The notes under the pieces were generated by a model. It had not been told where the DNA came from and made no database searches. It saw only the letters and a list, made by a program, of their open reading frames with translations. From positions 20,281 through 84,280 of the forward strand of contig JALHLU010000016.1 in the NCBI GenBank assembly GCA_022844345.1: 64,000 nt of DNA. The letters are read 5' to 3'. Within the stretch, counting starts at the first letter, position 1, and every line of letters starts with the position of its first letter. Below are positions 20,230-29,849 of the stretch, piece after piece. The position numbers and the translations under genes are program-made. Origin of the DNA: Hyphomonadaceae bacterium (GTDB lineage: Bacteria > Pseudomonadota > Alphaproteobacteria > Caulobacterales > Hyphomonadaceae).

Positions 20230-20946
20230 TCACGCCCCCATCGCGTCCGCCAGCTCGGTGAAGCTGTGGACGATCACGTCGTACGTGCCGGCCGCGGGCA
20301 GCGGGCGTTCAGTGCCTTCGCCCCATTCGAGGGGGCGGTGGACGTAGGCGGTACGCAGGCCGCGCGATTTCGCGGCGTCGAGGTCGCCCAGGTGGCAGGC
20401 GACCATCATGATCTGTTGCGGCGCGATATCGAGAAAGCGCGCGGCGCTGTCGTAGATCGCAGCGTCCGGCTTGTAGGTGTTCACCAGGTCGGCGCCCAGG
20501 ATCGTGTCCCACGGAATGCCGGCGCGCTTGGCCATCGAGAGGACCAGCGCGATGTTGCCGTTCGACAGCGCCACGACGGCGTGCCGGGCCTTCAGCTGGT
20601 TCATACCCTCAATCGAATCCGGCCACGGATCGAGCCGGCGCCAGCCCATGGCGAGGCGGTGCTTCTCCGTCTCGTCGAGACCAGTGACGCCAAACTCGGC
20701 AAGGGCTAGATCCAGCGTCTCGCGATGCAGGGCGTCCATCACCACATAGGTGCGGGCGCCGGTTCGCACCGGCGCCATGGCGGCGAGGATCGGCTTGCGC
20801 CACACATTGGCGAAGCCCCCCCAGTCGAGCGTGACACCCTTTGGGGCCAGCATGTTTTCCGCCTCGCGCGCGATGCCGCCGCGCCAGTCGACGACGGTGC
20901 CGAAGACATCGAAGGTGAGCGCGCGAACTTCCGGGAAGTCAGTCAT
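20230..20946 (-). CDS. Haloacid dehalogenase type II family hydrolase
   Basis: A 238-residue HAD-superfamily hydrolase of the L-2-haloacid dehalogenase type. Motif I is LTFDVFGTVVDWR with the nucleophile Asp, motif II is ALSNGN, the lysine lies in YKPDAAIY, and the acidic motif is VACHLGDLDAAK. These fit type II dehalogenases, which remove halide from short 2-haloacids, but many relatives act on other substrates and the true one is unknown. It ends only a few bases from the pckG terminator. Confidence 0.88.
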   Translation of the reverse strand: MTDFPEVRALTFDVFGTVVDWRGGIAREAENMLAPKGVTLDWGGFANVWRKPILAAMAPVRTGARTYVVMDALHRETLDLALAEFGVTGLDETEKHRLAMGWRRLDPWPDSIEGMNQLKARHAVVALSNGNIALVLSMAKRAGIPWDTILGADLVNTYKPDAAIYDSAARFLDIAPQQIMMVACHLGDLDAAKSRGLRTAYVHRPLEWGEGTERPLPAAGTYDVIVHSFTELADAMGA

Positions 20947-20976
20947 GCCTGCGGCTCCTGCCTTGTCTGTGGCGCC

Positions 20977-21333
20977 TCAAAGGAGGCCTAGTTCCTTACG
21001 CTTCTTTTGCGACAATCCCGCAGCAACCAGCGCGTGCGACGCTTCGAGATAGCTGCGCAGGTCCACCGGAGCGAGTCCGCGCGACAGGTCGGCCTGGATC
21101 CACTTCATGCCGCGCGAGGCGAGATAGGGCGCGGGCCGGCATCCCTTCGCCTCGCGCAGGACTTCCCAGCCGATGTCGGACACCTTGAAGCTGGCAGCCT
21201 CGCCATTGCTGATGACGAAGACCTTGCCGCCATCCCATGGGCCGACCTTCCACACGTCGGCGCCGCCCCACTGCACCCCATGCGAGGTGGCGGGGAGTTT
21301 GCGGCAGAAGGCATTGAGCTGGCGCGGTGTCAT
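20977..21333 (-). CDS. MmcQ/YjbR family protein
   Basis: A 118-residue protein of the MmcQ/YjbR (CyaY-like fold) family: MTPRQLNAFCRKLP at the start, GGKVFVISNG in the middle, WIQADLSRGL and a C-terminal SYLEASHALVAAGLSQKKRKELG. The family's role is uncertain; DNA binding has been suggested. ATG 21333 begins at the family's usual N-terminus; a longer start at 21390 adds an unrelated segment. A second, diverged member lies at 38741. Confidence 0.87.
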   Translation of the reverse strand: MTPRQLNAFCRKLPATSHGVQWGGADVWKVGPWDGGKVFVISNGEAASFKVSDIGWEVLREAKGCRPAPYLASRGMKWIQADLSRGLAPVDLRSYLEASHALVAAGLSQKKRKELGLL

Positions 21334-21549
21334 GGTGTGGACGATAGCGCAGCTGGCGTGGGCGGATAGGGCGAACAGAGAGGCCCCCACGCATGTCGCG
21401 CGTATCGCGCATTGCGCGTGGCGTGCGCGTGACGTGCGTGGGGCGCGCAGCGGGCACGGCTGCGCCGGCGGGGCGCTTGGCGAGCGTTTGGGCGCGGGGC
21501 CGCGTTCTCGCAGGGGGCTGCGAGGCGGGTGGCTTGCGCTGAGGCTGGG

Positions 21550-22506
21550 TCATGTCGTGTCGGGCTCCGTCCAGCTGAGGGCGAAATAGCACAGCGCCTG
21601 GGAGGAGCCTGCGTGGAAGGGGATCAGCGTGCCGAGCACGTTGGCTGACATGGCGAGGTGTCCGCGCGCCTTGGGCGCCGGGACAAGCGAGAGGCGATAC
21701 GCGATCTCGCGGCGGCGGTTCATGGCGCGGGCGGCGCGCTGGATCAGCGCTTCGGGATTGGCCGACAGCTGTTCGAGCAGGGAGAGGCGCGCCTGCAGCT
21801 CTGTCGCGTCGAGGAGTTGGGGGACGGTTTTCTTTTCGAGCCTGGGCTGCGCGGCCTGTTTGGGAGCGCGCTGCGGCCGGGGCTGATCCTCCAGCTCAAG
21901 CTCCGCCATCGCGGCGCGGTATTCGGCCTCGGCTTCGGCCCTGGCGGCGGCGAGATCGAGCGTGGCGCCCCAGCGGTCGAACTGTTCGGGCGTCAGCTCG
22001 ATCGGTTTCTTCGCGATGTGCGTGTGGGGAGAGTCGCCGCTTTTGGGCGGCGCTGCCGGGCGGGCGCCCGGCGGTCCGGAGGTCAGCGTGTCGGAGTGGG
22101 CGTGGGTGCGCGGAGCGGCGTGCGCTGTGGACCTGTCGATGAGGACGGCGGTGGTGGCGAGCTTGGCGCCGGTTTTCGACCAGACGATCCTGAAGAGGCG
22201 GAAGCCGGCAGCGTTGCGGACGATGGGCTTGGGCGTGTGGCGGGCGCGGGTTGTCGCGTCGGTCTTGGGCGCAGGGGACCAGCGCGCGGCGGTGTCGAGC
22301 GTGATGGCGGTGGCGGCGACGAGGACGAGGCGGCGCAGCAGGGCTTCGACCTCGAAGATCGCGGTGCGGATCGGCGCGAGTTCGTCGCGGGTGAGCAGGT
22401 TGCGGGAGTGCTGATGGTTGTGCAGGGCCGCACTCAGCCAGTCGCGCAGGAGCTGCCAGTAGGGCGCGAGGGCGGTGTTGAGGATGGCGGCGTTGGCCGG
22501 TGTCAT
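21550..22506 (-). CDS. Hypothetical protein, alphaproteobacterial type
   Basis: Function not recognised. The 318-residue frame from ATG 22506 shows an N-terminal helical region (AALHNHQHSRNLLTRDELAPIRT, then EVEALLRRLVLVAATAI, which looks amphipathic rather than membrane-spanning), a Pro/Thr/His-rich low-complexity middle (about 100-170), a stretch of charged helix (TLDLAAARAEAEAEYRAAMAE) and a helical C-terminus with NRRREIAYRLSLVPAP. No signal peptide. The opposite strand carries a similarly long open frame, but its translation is Gly/Arg-rich and lacks any protein-like pattern, so this strand is preferred. Confidence 0.6.
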   Translation of the reverse strand: MTPANAAILNTALAPYWQLLRDWLSAALHNHQHSRNLLTRDELAPIRTAIFEVEALLRRLVLVAATAITLDTAARWSPAPKTDATTRARHTPKPIVRNAAGFRLFRIVWSKTGAKLATTAVLIDRSTAHAAPRTHAHSDTLTSGPPGARPAAPPKSGDSPHTHIAKKPIELTPEQFDRWGATLDLAAARAEAEAEYRAAMAELELEDQPRPQRAPKQAAQPRLEKKTVPQLLDATELQARLSLLEQLSANPEALIQRAARAMNRRREIAYRLSLVPAPKARGHLAMSANVLGTLIPFHAGSSQALCYFALSWTEPDTT

Positions 22507-22694
22507 GCGCAGCAATGTATGCGCAGCGCGGGCCCGGCTGATTCTGCGCCGCGCTATCCCACGAGTTCTGACTGTGGCGCGTTGAAAATGCGCGGGACGT
22601 TTTTTCTGTTTCCTACAGCTGTGCGAAGGCGGTTTCCCACAATCGCGCCCCACGCGGGACCCCCACCGTCTCGCGACGAAGACGCCGCGATCCA

Positions 22695-22725
22695 CCTCCC
22701 CCACTTGCGTTGCAAGTGAGGGAGG
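22695..22725. repeat. Short hairpin repeat, CCTCCCCC...GAGGGAGG type, copy 1
   Basis: A 14-bp stem with one mismatch (CCTCCCCCACTTGC against GCAAGTGAGGGAGG) and a 3-nt loop, between two gene starts. The same design, with its mismatch at the same place near the outer end, occurs at 35730-35754. Confidence 0.6.
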
Positions 22726-22808
22726 CAAGAGGCGCGGCGTGAGCAAGAGGCGGCTTGCTGACTGGCGGGGCGGGTATATCTTCTGTGGCGCGATCAGGGA
22801 TGGAAGAC

Positions 22809-23084
22809 ATGAGCGATGCTGTCGGCCCCGGCGATCTGGTGCTGTGCGTGAACGCGGCGCCGAACCATGTGACGGGAGAGCCGGTGCCGCTGGTTGCGGG
22901 TGAGGCTTATCGCGTCCTGATGGTGATGGAGTTCGCCTGCCCCTGCGGGCGATCCGATGCGTTGCTGGATGTGGGCGTCGGGTGGGCGTGGTGCCAGAGC
23001 CGGTTCAGGCTGATGCCCAAGCCGAGGTTCGAGGCGAAGACGCGGGCCGTGTCGAAGCCGAAGGAGAAGGTGCGGACGCGGTGA
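22809..23084 (+). CDS. Small hypothetical protein
   Basis: Not recognised by name. A 91-residue protein beginning MSDAVGPGDLVLCVNAAP, with LVAGEAYRVLMVMEFACPCGRSDALL and ending QSRFRLMPKP plus a basic tail. This arrangement (a 'GDLVLCV' strand, a 'GEAYRVL' strand, and a 'W..SRFR' end) is that of small SH3-like beta proteins often seen in phage and accessory DNA, here with a CPC pair that might bind metal. ATG 22800 three codons upstream is an alternative start; GGAA lies just before 22809. Confidence 0.65.
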   Translation: MSDAVGPGDLVLCVNAAPNHVTGEPVPLVAGEAYRVLMVMEFACPCGRSDALLDVGVGWAWCQSRFRLMPKPRFEAKTRAVSKPKEKVRTR

Positions 23085-23223
23085 GGGTGTCTGGGGTTGG
23101 GCCGTGTGGCTGTGATTTGGCCCGAAGCGGACATTCACCAGACAATCTCGCCGTCGATTTCTAGTGAGCTTCGCGTTATGACCGACGTGCGGGACGTAAG
23201 CGCGTCAAGGTTGGGCAATAGCC

Positions 23224-23625
23224 ATGAATCGCAGCTGGGTTGGACTCCTTACGCTACCCCTGGTCCTAGCTGCGTGTGCCGGGGTAAAACCCACCAGCAT
23301 TTCACTTGCGCCGGGCCTTACCCTGGACCTGGCCGCGAGCGATAAGATCGACAGATCGTGTGACCTCGCAAACCTTTGGCCCGGACAGATATCTCTCGCG
23401 TGTATTTCTAGTGCTTCTGACCAACTGGTTGTAGTTGATTTCTATGCGAGCCAACTGAGAGCCGTCGGCTGGGTTGAGACTGCCGGACAGGGAATAGTAG
23501 TGCTGCGTCCCCCTGCAATTCGAACCGGCGTAGGCTGCGTGGGCATCATCTGGGGGGCGATGCCAACGCCCGGCATTTCAATCTCAGCGAATGAACACCC
23601 TGACGCCTGCGGAGGGATACCTTAG
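23224..23625 (+). CDS. Hypothetical lipoprotein
   Basis: Not recognised. A 133-residue protein with a lipoprotein signal (MNRSWVGLLTLPLVLAAC, Cys18). The mature part has two paired-looking strands (LVVVDFYASQLRAVGWVET) and five further cysteines. Its base composition is less GC-biased at third positions than its neighbours', which hints at recent transfer or weak selection. It stands alone between unrelated genes. Confidence 0.65.
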   Translation: MNRSWVGLLTLPLVLAACAGVKPTSISLAPGLTLDLAASDKIDRSCDLANLWPGQISLACISSASDQLVVVDFYASQLRAVGWVETAGQGIVVLRPPAIRTGVGCVGIIWGAMPTPGISISANEHPDACGGIP

Positions 23626-23788
23626 GTGACCGGGTTTGGGCGATTTCCCGCCGATCACCGGACGACGTGAATTGCCACGAGGGCTGTCGGGGCGAGGCGC
23701 ACGCCATCAAAGCTTCACCTAGCGGCAGGTTGCATTCGTGCGCAGGCGGCTGTGAACTGCCTGAAAGACAAAATCAGGGAGTGGACAC

Positions 23789-25219
23789 GTGAGCATCAGC
23801 GAGAGCAAGCGGACGGGATGGTCGCGGCGCGGGTTGTTGCGGGGTGGAGCCGCGGTGGCGGCGCTGGCGGCGATGCCGGGCTGTGCTTACGCGCAGGGGC
23901 GCACGATCAGGCCGGGCGCGCGGATCAATGTGGCGGCGATCGGCGCGGGCGGCATGGGCGCGAGCAACATGACTGCGCTGACGGGCGAGAATATCGTCGC
24001 CTATGCCGATCCGGATCTTGGGCGGGTGGATCGTTCGCTGCGCGATGGCGATGGCGTGTTGCGGCCCGAGCGTGTTGGGCTGAAGGCGGCTTACGACGCG
24101 GCCCAGCACTTTACCGACTATCGCAAGATGCTGGACGAGCGGAAGGATCTCGACGCGGTCGTGATCGCAACGCCGGATCATCATCACGCGCTGGCGGCGA
24201 AGATGGCGATGGAGCGCGGGCTGCATGTCTATGTGCAGAAGCCCCTCACCTACTCCGTGCAGGAGAGCCGGATGCTGCTGGAGCTGTCGCGGAAGAATCC
24301 AGGGCTGATGACGCAGATGGGCAACCAGGGCCATTCGAGCGACGACGGGCGGCGCGTGGTTGAACTCATTCGCGGCGGGGCTATCGGCAAGGTGAGCGAG
24401 GTTCACATCTGGACCAACCGGCCAGTATGGCCGCAGGGCGTGAAGAAGCCGGACGCGGTGGCGCCGCCGGCGACGCTCGACTGGGAGCTGTGGCTGGGCG
24501 GGGCGGATGTCGACTGGGGCTATCACCGCGATTACGCGCACTTCAACTGGCGCGGCTGGGTGCCGTTCGGCACGGGCGCGCTGGGCGACATGGGCGCGCA
24601 CCTGATGGACTTCCCCGTGTGGGCGCTGGAGCTTGGGCTGCCGACGCGGGTGGAGACGAAGCATACGCTGTGGGGCGGGGATGATGACCCGTGGGACTAC
24701 AAGCGGCCGGAGACACTGACCAGCTATCCGTTGAGCGCGATCACCTACTATGAGTTCGGCAAGGCCAAGGGCGGGCCGGTGAACCTGACCTGGCATGATG
24801 GCGGGCTGGCGCCGCCGACCATTCGCGGGCTGCCGGTGGATCGCATCATGGAGGAAGAAGGCGGCGTGGTATTCATCGGCGACAAGGGGATGCTGCTGCA
24901 TGACACCTATGGCGCAAAGCCCACGCTGATTGGCGAAGAGGCTGTGGCGCGGGGCGCGAAGATTCCGCAATCGCTGCCGCGTATCCGCGATGGCATCAAG
25001 GGCCATGAACAGAACTGGGCGCGGGCCATTCGCGGCGAGGAGGCGATCTCCAATCCGTTCGCGGTGGCGTGCGATCTCAACGAGGCGATGCTGCTGGGGA
25101 TTGTGGCTATGCGGGCGGGCGGGCCGATCGAGTATGATGGCGTCGCGGGCCGGGTGACGAACCTGCCGGAGGCGAATGCGTTGCTGGCGCGGACGTATCG
25201 GAGCGGGTGGGCGATTTAG
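23789..25219 (+). CDS. Gfo/Idh/MocA family oxidoreductase, Tat-exported
   Basis: A 476-residue NAD(P)-dependent sugar oxidoreductase-type protein. It starts with a twin-arginine signal (SRRGLLRGGAAVAALAA), so it is folded in the cytoplasm and sent to the periplasm, as in glucose-fructose oxidoreductase and related enzymes. The dinucleotide-binding loop is AAIGAGGMGASN, followed by VIATPDHHHALAAKMAMERG and VQKPLTYSV (the EKP motif with Q for E). The substrate is unknown. It is flanked by unrelated genes and has its own start region with a modest ribosome site. Confidence 0.88.
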   Translation: MSISESKRTGWSRRGLLRGGAAVAALAAMPGCAYAQGRTIRPGARINVAAIGAGGMGASNMTALTGENIVAYADPDLGRVDRSLRDGDGVLRPERVGLKAAYDAAQHFTDYRKMLDERKDLDAVVIATPDHHHALAAKMAMERGLHVYVQKPLTYSVQESRMLLELSRKNPGLMTQMGNQGHSSDDGRRVVELIRGGAIGKVSEVHIWTNRPVWPQGVKKPDAVAPPATLDWELWLGGADVDWGYHRDYAHFNWRGWVPFGTGALGDMGAHLMDFPVWALELGLPTRVETKHTLWGGDDDPWDYKRPETLTSYPLSAITYYEFGKAKGGPVNLTWHDGGLAPPTIRGLPVDRIMEEEGGVVFIGDKGMLLHDTYGAKPTLIGEEAVARGAKIPQSLPRIRDGIKGHEQNWARAIRGEEAISNPFAVACDLNEAMLLGIVAMRAGGPIEYDGVAGRVTNLPEANALLARTYRSGWAI

Positions 25220-25259
25220 GGGGGCGGTGCTGGGGGGCGGGTTGGGCGAAGCGCCTGCC

Positions 25260-26606
<1,347 letters not shown>

Positions 26607-26788
26607 TCAAGGTGGTAGTTGGGGGCGGCCGTGTGGCGAACGCCGCCCCGCCCTGCCTTACGGTTGCCCCGGAAGAGGTGAAAAATGCAGCTGGAATGAC
26701 TTGTCACACGGGCTATTTACAGTCGGGCACGTTGTCTCGCAGGGCCGGTCGCGGCTATCTCGGCGACACATGATTGGGAGTTGAAACG

Positions 26789-28018
26789 ATGCGGTTTTTG
26801 AAGCTTGGCGCTGCAGCCATGGCGAGCGCTTTTCTCGCGACGGGCGTGATGGCGCCAGCAGCGCTGGCGCAACAGCCGGTCGCAGTGGTTTCCAAGGCGA
26901 TGGGGCCGCCGGTGAACGAGGCCCAGGCCGCCATCGCGGCCAAGGACTGGGCGACCGCCGCAGCCAAGCTCAATGCGGCCTACGCCCTTGCCAAGACGCC
27001 CAACGAGAAGCTGGCTGTCGAGCAGCTGCGCGTATCGGTGGCGGCGAACGCCAACGACTGGGCCCTGCTCATCAAGGCGGTAGGCGCGATCGAAACGCTG
27101 AACCTGCTGCCGGCGGCGGACATGAAGGCGTACCGCGGCGTGATGCCCGAAGCGTACAAGAAGCTGAACGACACGCCGAATGCGCTGAAGGCGCAGAAGG
27201 CCTATTTCGAACAGTATGGCGGCACGAACCAGGAAATGGCGGTGTTCGCGCAGGATTCGGTGAATGCGGGCGACCACGCAACCGCGATCACCTACATCGA
27301 CAAGGCCATCGCAGGCATGAAGAGCAGCGGCGCCAAGGCGCCGGAGAGCTTTTTCCGCGTGAAGGTGCGCGCAGTTCAGGGAACCGGCAATCCAGCGGCG
27401 GTCTATGACGCGCTCGGCGAACTGGTGGTCGAATATCCGAAGGACGAATACTGGGCGCAGCTGGTCGCACGCACGCAGGACGAACCGAACTTCGGCGCGT
27501 CGATGCGGCTCGACATGTACCGCGCACTGCTGGGCGCAGGCGTGAAGCTGACGGCGCAGCAGAAGAGCTCTGCAGGAAACGAGGCGATCGAGCGCGGTCT
27601 GCCGAACGAGGCGCTGCTGATGCTTGAGGCCGCGGTCACATCCGGAGAGCTGACCAGCGAGTTCGACACGAAGAACCTCGCCAACGCCAAGACGCAGGCG
27701 CCGAAGGACAAGGCGGGACTTGCCGCCGAGACTGCGGATGCGCTGGCCAAGGGCGACGGCGCCACCATCGCGCGGATCGGCGAGGCGCAGCTCAGCTATG
27801 GCGACAACGCCAAGGCGGCCGAAGTCCTTCAGGCGGCGCTCGCCAAGGGCATTGCGGATGCGGGCAAGGCCGACATCGCGCGCTTGCACCTGGGAATCGC
27901 GCAGCTGCGCTCGGGCGACAAGGACGCAGCCCGCGCCACCTGGGCGACCGTGAAGGCCGACAATGGCGCAGGCGTTCTGGCGCAGAACTGGATCCTGATC
28001 TCCAAAGCGGTTCCGTAG
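26789..28018 (+). CDS. Secreted helical-repeat (TPR-like) protein
   Basis: A 409-residue periplasmic protein with a signal peptide (MRFLKLGAAAMASAFLATG, cleavage near ALAQQP). The mature protein is almost wholly helical: Ala-rich pairs such as EAQAAIAAKDWATAAAKLNAAYALA and later LHLGIAQLRSGDKDAARATW look like TPR or Sel1-type repeats. No enzymatic motif is seen; a scaffold or outer-envelope role is likely. ATG 26789 is preferred (GGGAG 8 bp before it) to an earlier TTG. A terminator follows. It has a gene-free region of about 300 bp upstream. Confidence 0.82.
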   Translation: MRFLKLGAAAMASAFLATGVMAPAALAQQPVAVVSKAMGPPVNEAQAAIAAKDWATAAAKLNAAYALAKTPNEKLAVEQLRVSVAANANDWALLIKAVGAIETLNLLPAADMKAYRGVMPEAYKKLNDTPNALKAQKAYFEQYGGTNQEMAVFAQDSVNAGDHATAITYIDKAIAGMKSSGAKAPESFFRVKVRAVQGTGNPAAVYDALGELVVEYPKDEYWAQLVARTQDEPNFGASMRLDMYRALLGAGVKLTAQQKSSAGNEAIERGLPNEALLMLEAAVTSGELTSEFDTKNLANAKTQAPKDKAGLAAETADALAKGDGATIARIGEAQLSYGDNAKAAEVLQAALAKGIADAGKADIARLHLGIAQLRSGDKDAARATWATVKADNGAGVLAQNWILISKAVP

Positions 28019-28043
28019 GCTCACGCACCTTACACATCGACAG

Positions 28044-28076
28044 ACGCCGCCCGGCTTGCCGCCCGGCGGCGTTTTT
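28044..28076 (+). terminator. Rho-independent terminator
   Basis: Outer stem ACGCCGCC/GGCGGCGT (8 bp) around a further GC-rich loop, followed by TTTTT. It closes the helical-repeat protein gene. Confidence 0.8.
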
Positions 28077-28136
28077 CGTTTCGGCGACTGGTTTGAGCCG
28101 GAATAACCCCACAATAGACAAGACTGCCCGACATTT

Positions 28137-28207
28137 TGGAAAGGTCGCTTGACATTGATCGGCGGCTCTGTAAACGTACCTTTACAGATTGGAAGGGTCG
28201 CTTGTCA
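28137..28207. repeat. Direct repeat flanking a palindrome
   Basis: TGGAAAGGTCGCTTGACA at 28137-28154 and TGGAAGGGTCGCTTGTCA at 28190-28207: 18 bp with two differences, 53 bp apart start to start. Each ends in a -35-like hexamer, and the palindrome at 28168-28187 lies between them. Confidence 0.7.
28149..28187 (+). promoter_or_regulatory. Promoter and overlapping operator of the membrane protein/XRE pair
   Basis: TTGACA at 28149-28154 is a perfect -35 box. At 28168-28187 lies CTGTAAA-N6-TTTACAG, a perfect inverted repeat placed where the -10 should be (TAAACG at 28171 is 16 bp from the -35). A dimer bound there would block RNA polymerase. The second gene of the operon encodes an XRE-type regulator, so negative autoregulation is the simplest reading. 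Confidence 0.6.
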
Positions 28208-28237
28208 GACCCGTGCGATCAGATCACAGAGGACGCC

Positions 28238-29149
28238 ATGACCGCCGCCATCCAGAAACCTGCAGAGAAACCTGCCCGGCCGCTCGGAATTCTCGTGCTT
28301 GGCCTCGCCATTGCCGCCTTATCCGCGACCGGGCGGCCCGAGCCGGAGTCGGTGGCGATGCTGACCGGTGTTGGCCTGCCCGACTGGGCGGCGAGCCTCG
28401 CTATCCACGCCCTGCCGCCCCTTCTGGCGGTAGCGGCGCTGCTGATCGGGCGCGCCGTGGTGCGGAAGATGTCGAGCACGGTGAAGTGGATCGTCTATGC
28501 CCTGCTGGGCATGGTGGTGGGCATGGTGACGGCCTGGCACATGGAGCTGTTCGCGGGCGCGCCCGGCCTGATCGAGGCAGCCAACGGTCCGCTGGCCGAA
28601 GCGGAGACCATCGAGATCCTGCTGTGGGGCCTTGGCGCGATCTACGTGATGCTGGCGATCATGATCGGCCTTGTCGCCCTGTTCGGATCAACCGCGGTGA
28701 GCGCGATGCAGGTGGAGGACATCGATCCCGAAATGCTGGAAGTGCGGCGGGCGGAGCGGAAGCTTTATGGACTGAGCGCGATCGGCATGGTGACGCCCGG
28801 CATTGCGTGCATGGCGCTGGCCGTGGCGCGGCAGTCGCTGCCCGAGATGCGGATGGGACCGCTTGTAGTCGCCGGCGGGTTCGCCATCGCCGGCATGATC
28901 GCCAACTGGCTGGTGTGGCGCGGTTGTGACGAGCTGCAACGGCGCACGGTGATCAATGGCTTTGCCGTCTCGGCCATCGCGGCGACCGTGGGCGCCTTCA
29001 TCTGGGCGATGGCGTCGGCGGCCGGCTATGTCGGCGAGGTCGATGCGGCGGCGGCGTTCGTGGCGCTGACCATCATCCAGACCGTGATGACCATGATTGC
29101 GACCTCAACCATGATGGGCAAGTCGTTCAGCACAGCGCGGCCAGCATGA
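28238..29149 (+). CDS. Polytopic membrane protein, unknown function
   Basis: A 303-residue integral membrane protein with about eight helices and no recognised domain. A short cytoplasmic loop between helices 4 and 5 (QVEDIDPEMLEVRRAERKLYG) is the only long soluble part. GAGGAC lies 5-6 bp before ATG 28238; the frame upstream as far as 28136 covers the promoter and operator and is not expected to be translated. The last bases overlap the start of an XRE regulator as ATGA. Membrane protein plus small XRE regulator is a recurrent pair in bacteria, and the protein may be a sensor or the regulated output. Confidence 0.82.
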   Translation: MTAAIQKPAEKPARPLGILVLGLAIAALSATGRPEPESVAMLTGVGLPDWAASLAIHALPPLLAVAALLIGRAVVRKMSSTVKWIVYALLGMVVGMVTAWHMELFAGAPGLIEAANGPLAEAETIEILLWGLGAIYVMLAIMIGLVALFGSTAVSAMQVEDIDPEMLEVRRAERKLYGLSAIGMVTPGIACMALAVARQSLPEMRMGPLVVAGGFAIAGMIANWLVWRGCDELQRRTVINGFAVSAIAATVGAFIWAMASAAGYVGEVDAAAAFVALTIIQTVMTMIATSTMMGKSFSTARPA

Positions 29150-29355
29150 AGAACAGACTCAAGGTGCTGCGCGCCGAGCGCGGCTGGAACCAGAGCGATC
29201 TTGCGGAGAAGCTGTCCGTGTCACGCCAGACCATCAACGCCATCGAGACGGAGCGATATGATCCCTCCCTGCCCCTGGCCTTCGCGATCTCGCATCTGTT
29301 CGGACTGCCGATCGAGCAGATCTTCCTGAGCGAGACCGGCCAGCCACCCGCCTAG
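29146..29355 (+). CDS. XRE-family transcriptional regulator, short YozG-like type
   Basis: A 69-residue Cro/CI-type helix-turn-helix protein (MKNRLKVLRAERGWNQSDLAEKLSVSRQTINAIE...), made of little more than the DNA-binding domain; the end, LFGLPIEQIFL, is typical of the small YozG-like group. It is translationally coupled to the membrane protein and is the likely owner of the palindrome at 28168-28187. Confidence 0.9.
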   Translation: MKNRLKVLRAERGWNQSDLAEKLSVSRQTINAIETERYDPSLPLAFAISHLFGLPIEQIFLSETGQPPA

Positions 29356-29410
29356 ACGACCGGACCACCTCACCCACCGACTGCCAACCCTCAACACTTC
29401 ACAGGAGTGA

Positions 29411-29800
29411 ATGATGAAACGCGCCCATATGTTGCCGCTGCTTGCCCTTGCCGTACCGTTCCTGGGGCTTGCCGCCGCCGGCCCTGCGAACGCCCAGACA
29501 CCGCCCGCCGAAACGCGGCAGGCGATCGTGGACTTTGCCGATCTCGATCTGTCGCGCGATGGCGACGTGGCGGCGCTGTACCAGCGCATTGACCGCGCTG
29601 CACTCCGCATCTGCCGCTCGCTGAACGCAGGCAAGACGATCGCCCACCGCCGCGCGGTCGATGCGTGCTGGGCGGAGGCGATGACGCGCGCAGCCGCCGA
29701 TACCGGCAATGCGCAGGTGACGGCGCTGGTGAATGAGATTGTGGATCCCGCTGGCCGTGGCGGGAGGGAGCGTCAGTTCGCGGACCGCGGCGCGAACTGA
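29411..29800 (+). CDS. UrcA family protein
   Basis: A 129-residue secreted protein (signal peptide to about residue 28, ending ANAQTP). The mature part matches UrcA: VDFADLDLSRDGDVAALYQRIDRAALRICR with the paired cysteines (C in ICRSL and in DACWAEAM) and the closing AQVTALVNEI. UrcA proteins are common in Caulobacterales and Sphingomonadales, often in multiple copies, with unknown function. AGGAG lies 4-7 bp upstream. Confidence 0.85.
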   Translation: MMKRAHMLPLLALAVPFLGLAAAGPANAQTPPAETRQAIVDFADLDLSRDGDVAALYQRIDRAALRICRSLNAGKTIAHRRAVDACWAEAMTRAAADTGNAQVTALVNEIVDPAGRGGRERQFADRGAN

Positions 29801-29849
29801 TGCGGGAAGCGGCGGCGAAAACCTGACCCCAGCCGCCGCTTCCTGTTCC

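Noticed and set aside
20996..21553. A minus-strand frame whose ATG overlaps the stop of the 21550-22506 gene (ATGA)
   Set aside because: It looks coupled, but it covers most of the YjbR gene in another frame and its sequence is Pro/Arg-rich without motif; the YjbR frame is clearly real.
21658..22719. A 353-codon plus-strand frame opposite the hypothetical gene at 21550-22506
   Set aside because: Gly-rich with no start signal and no structure-like pattern; the minus frame has a plausible helical protein. Confidence in the choice is moderate.
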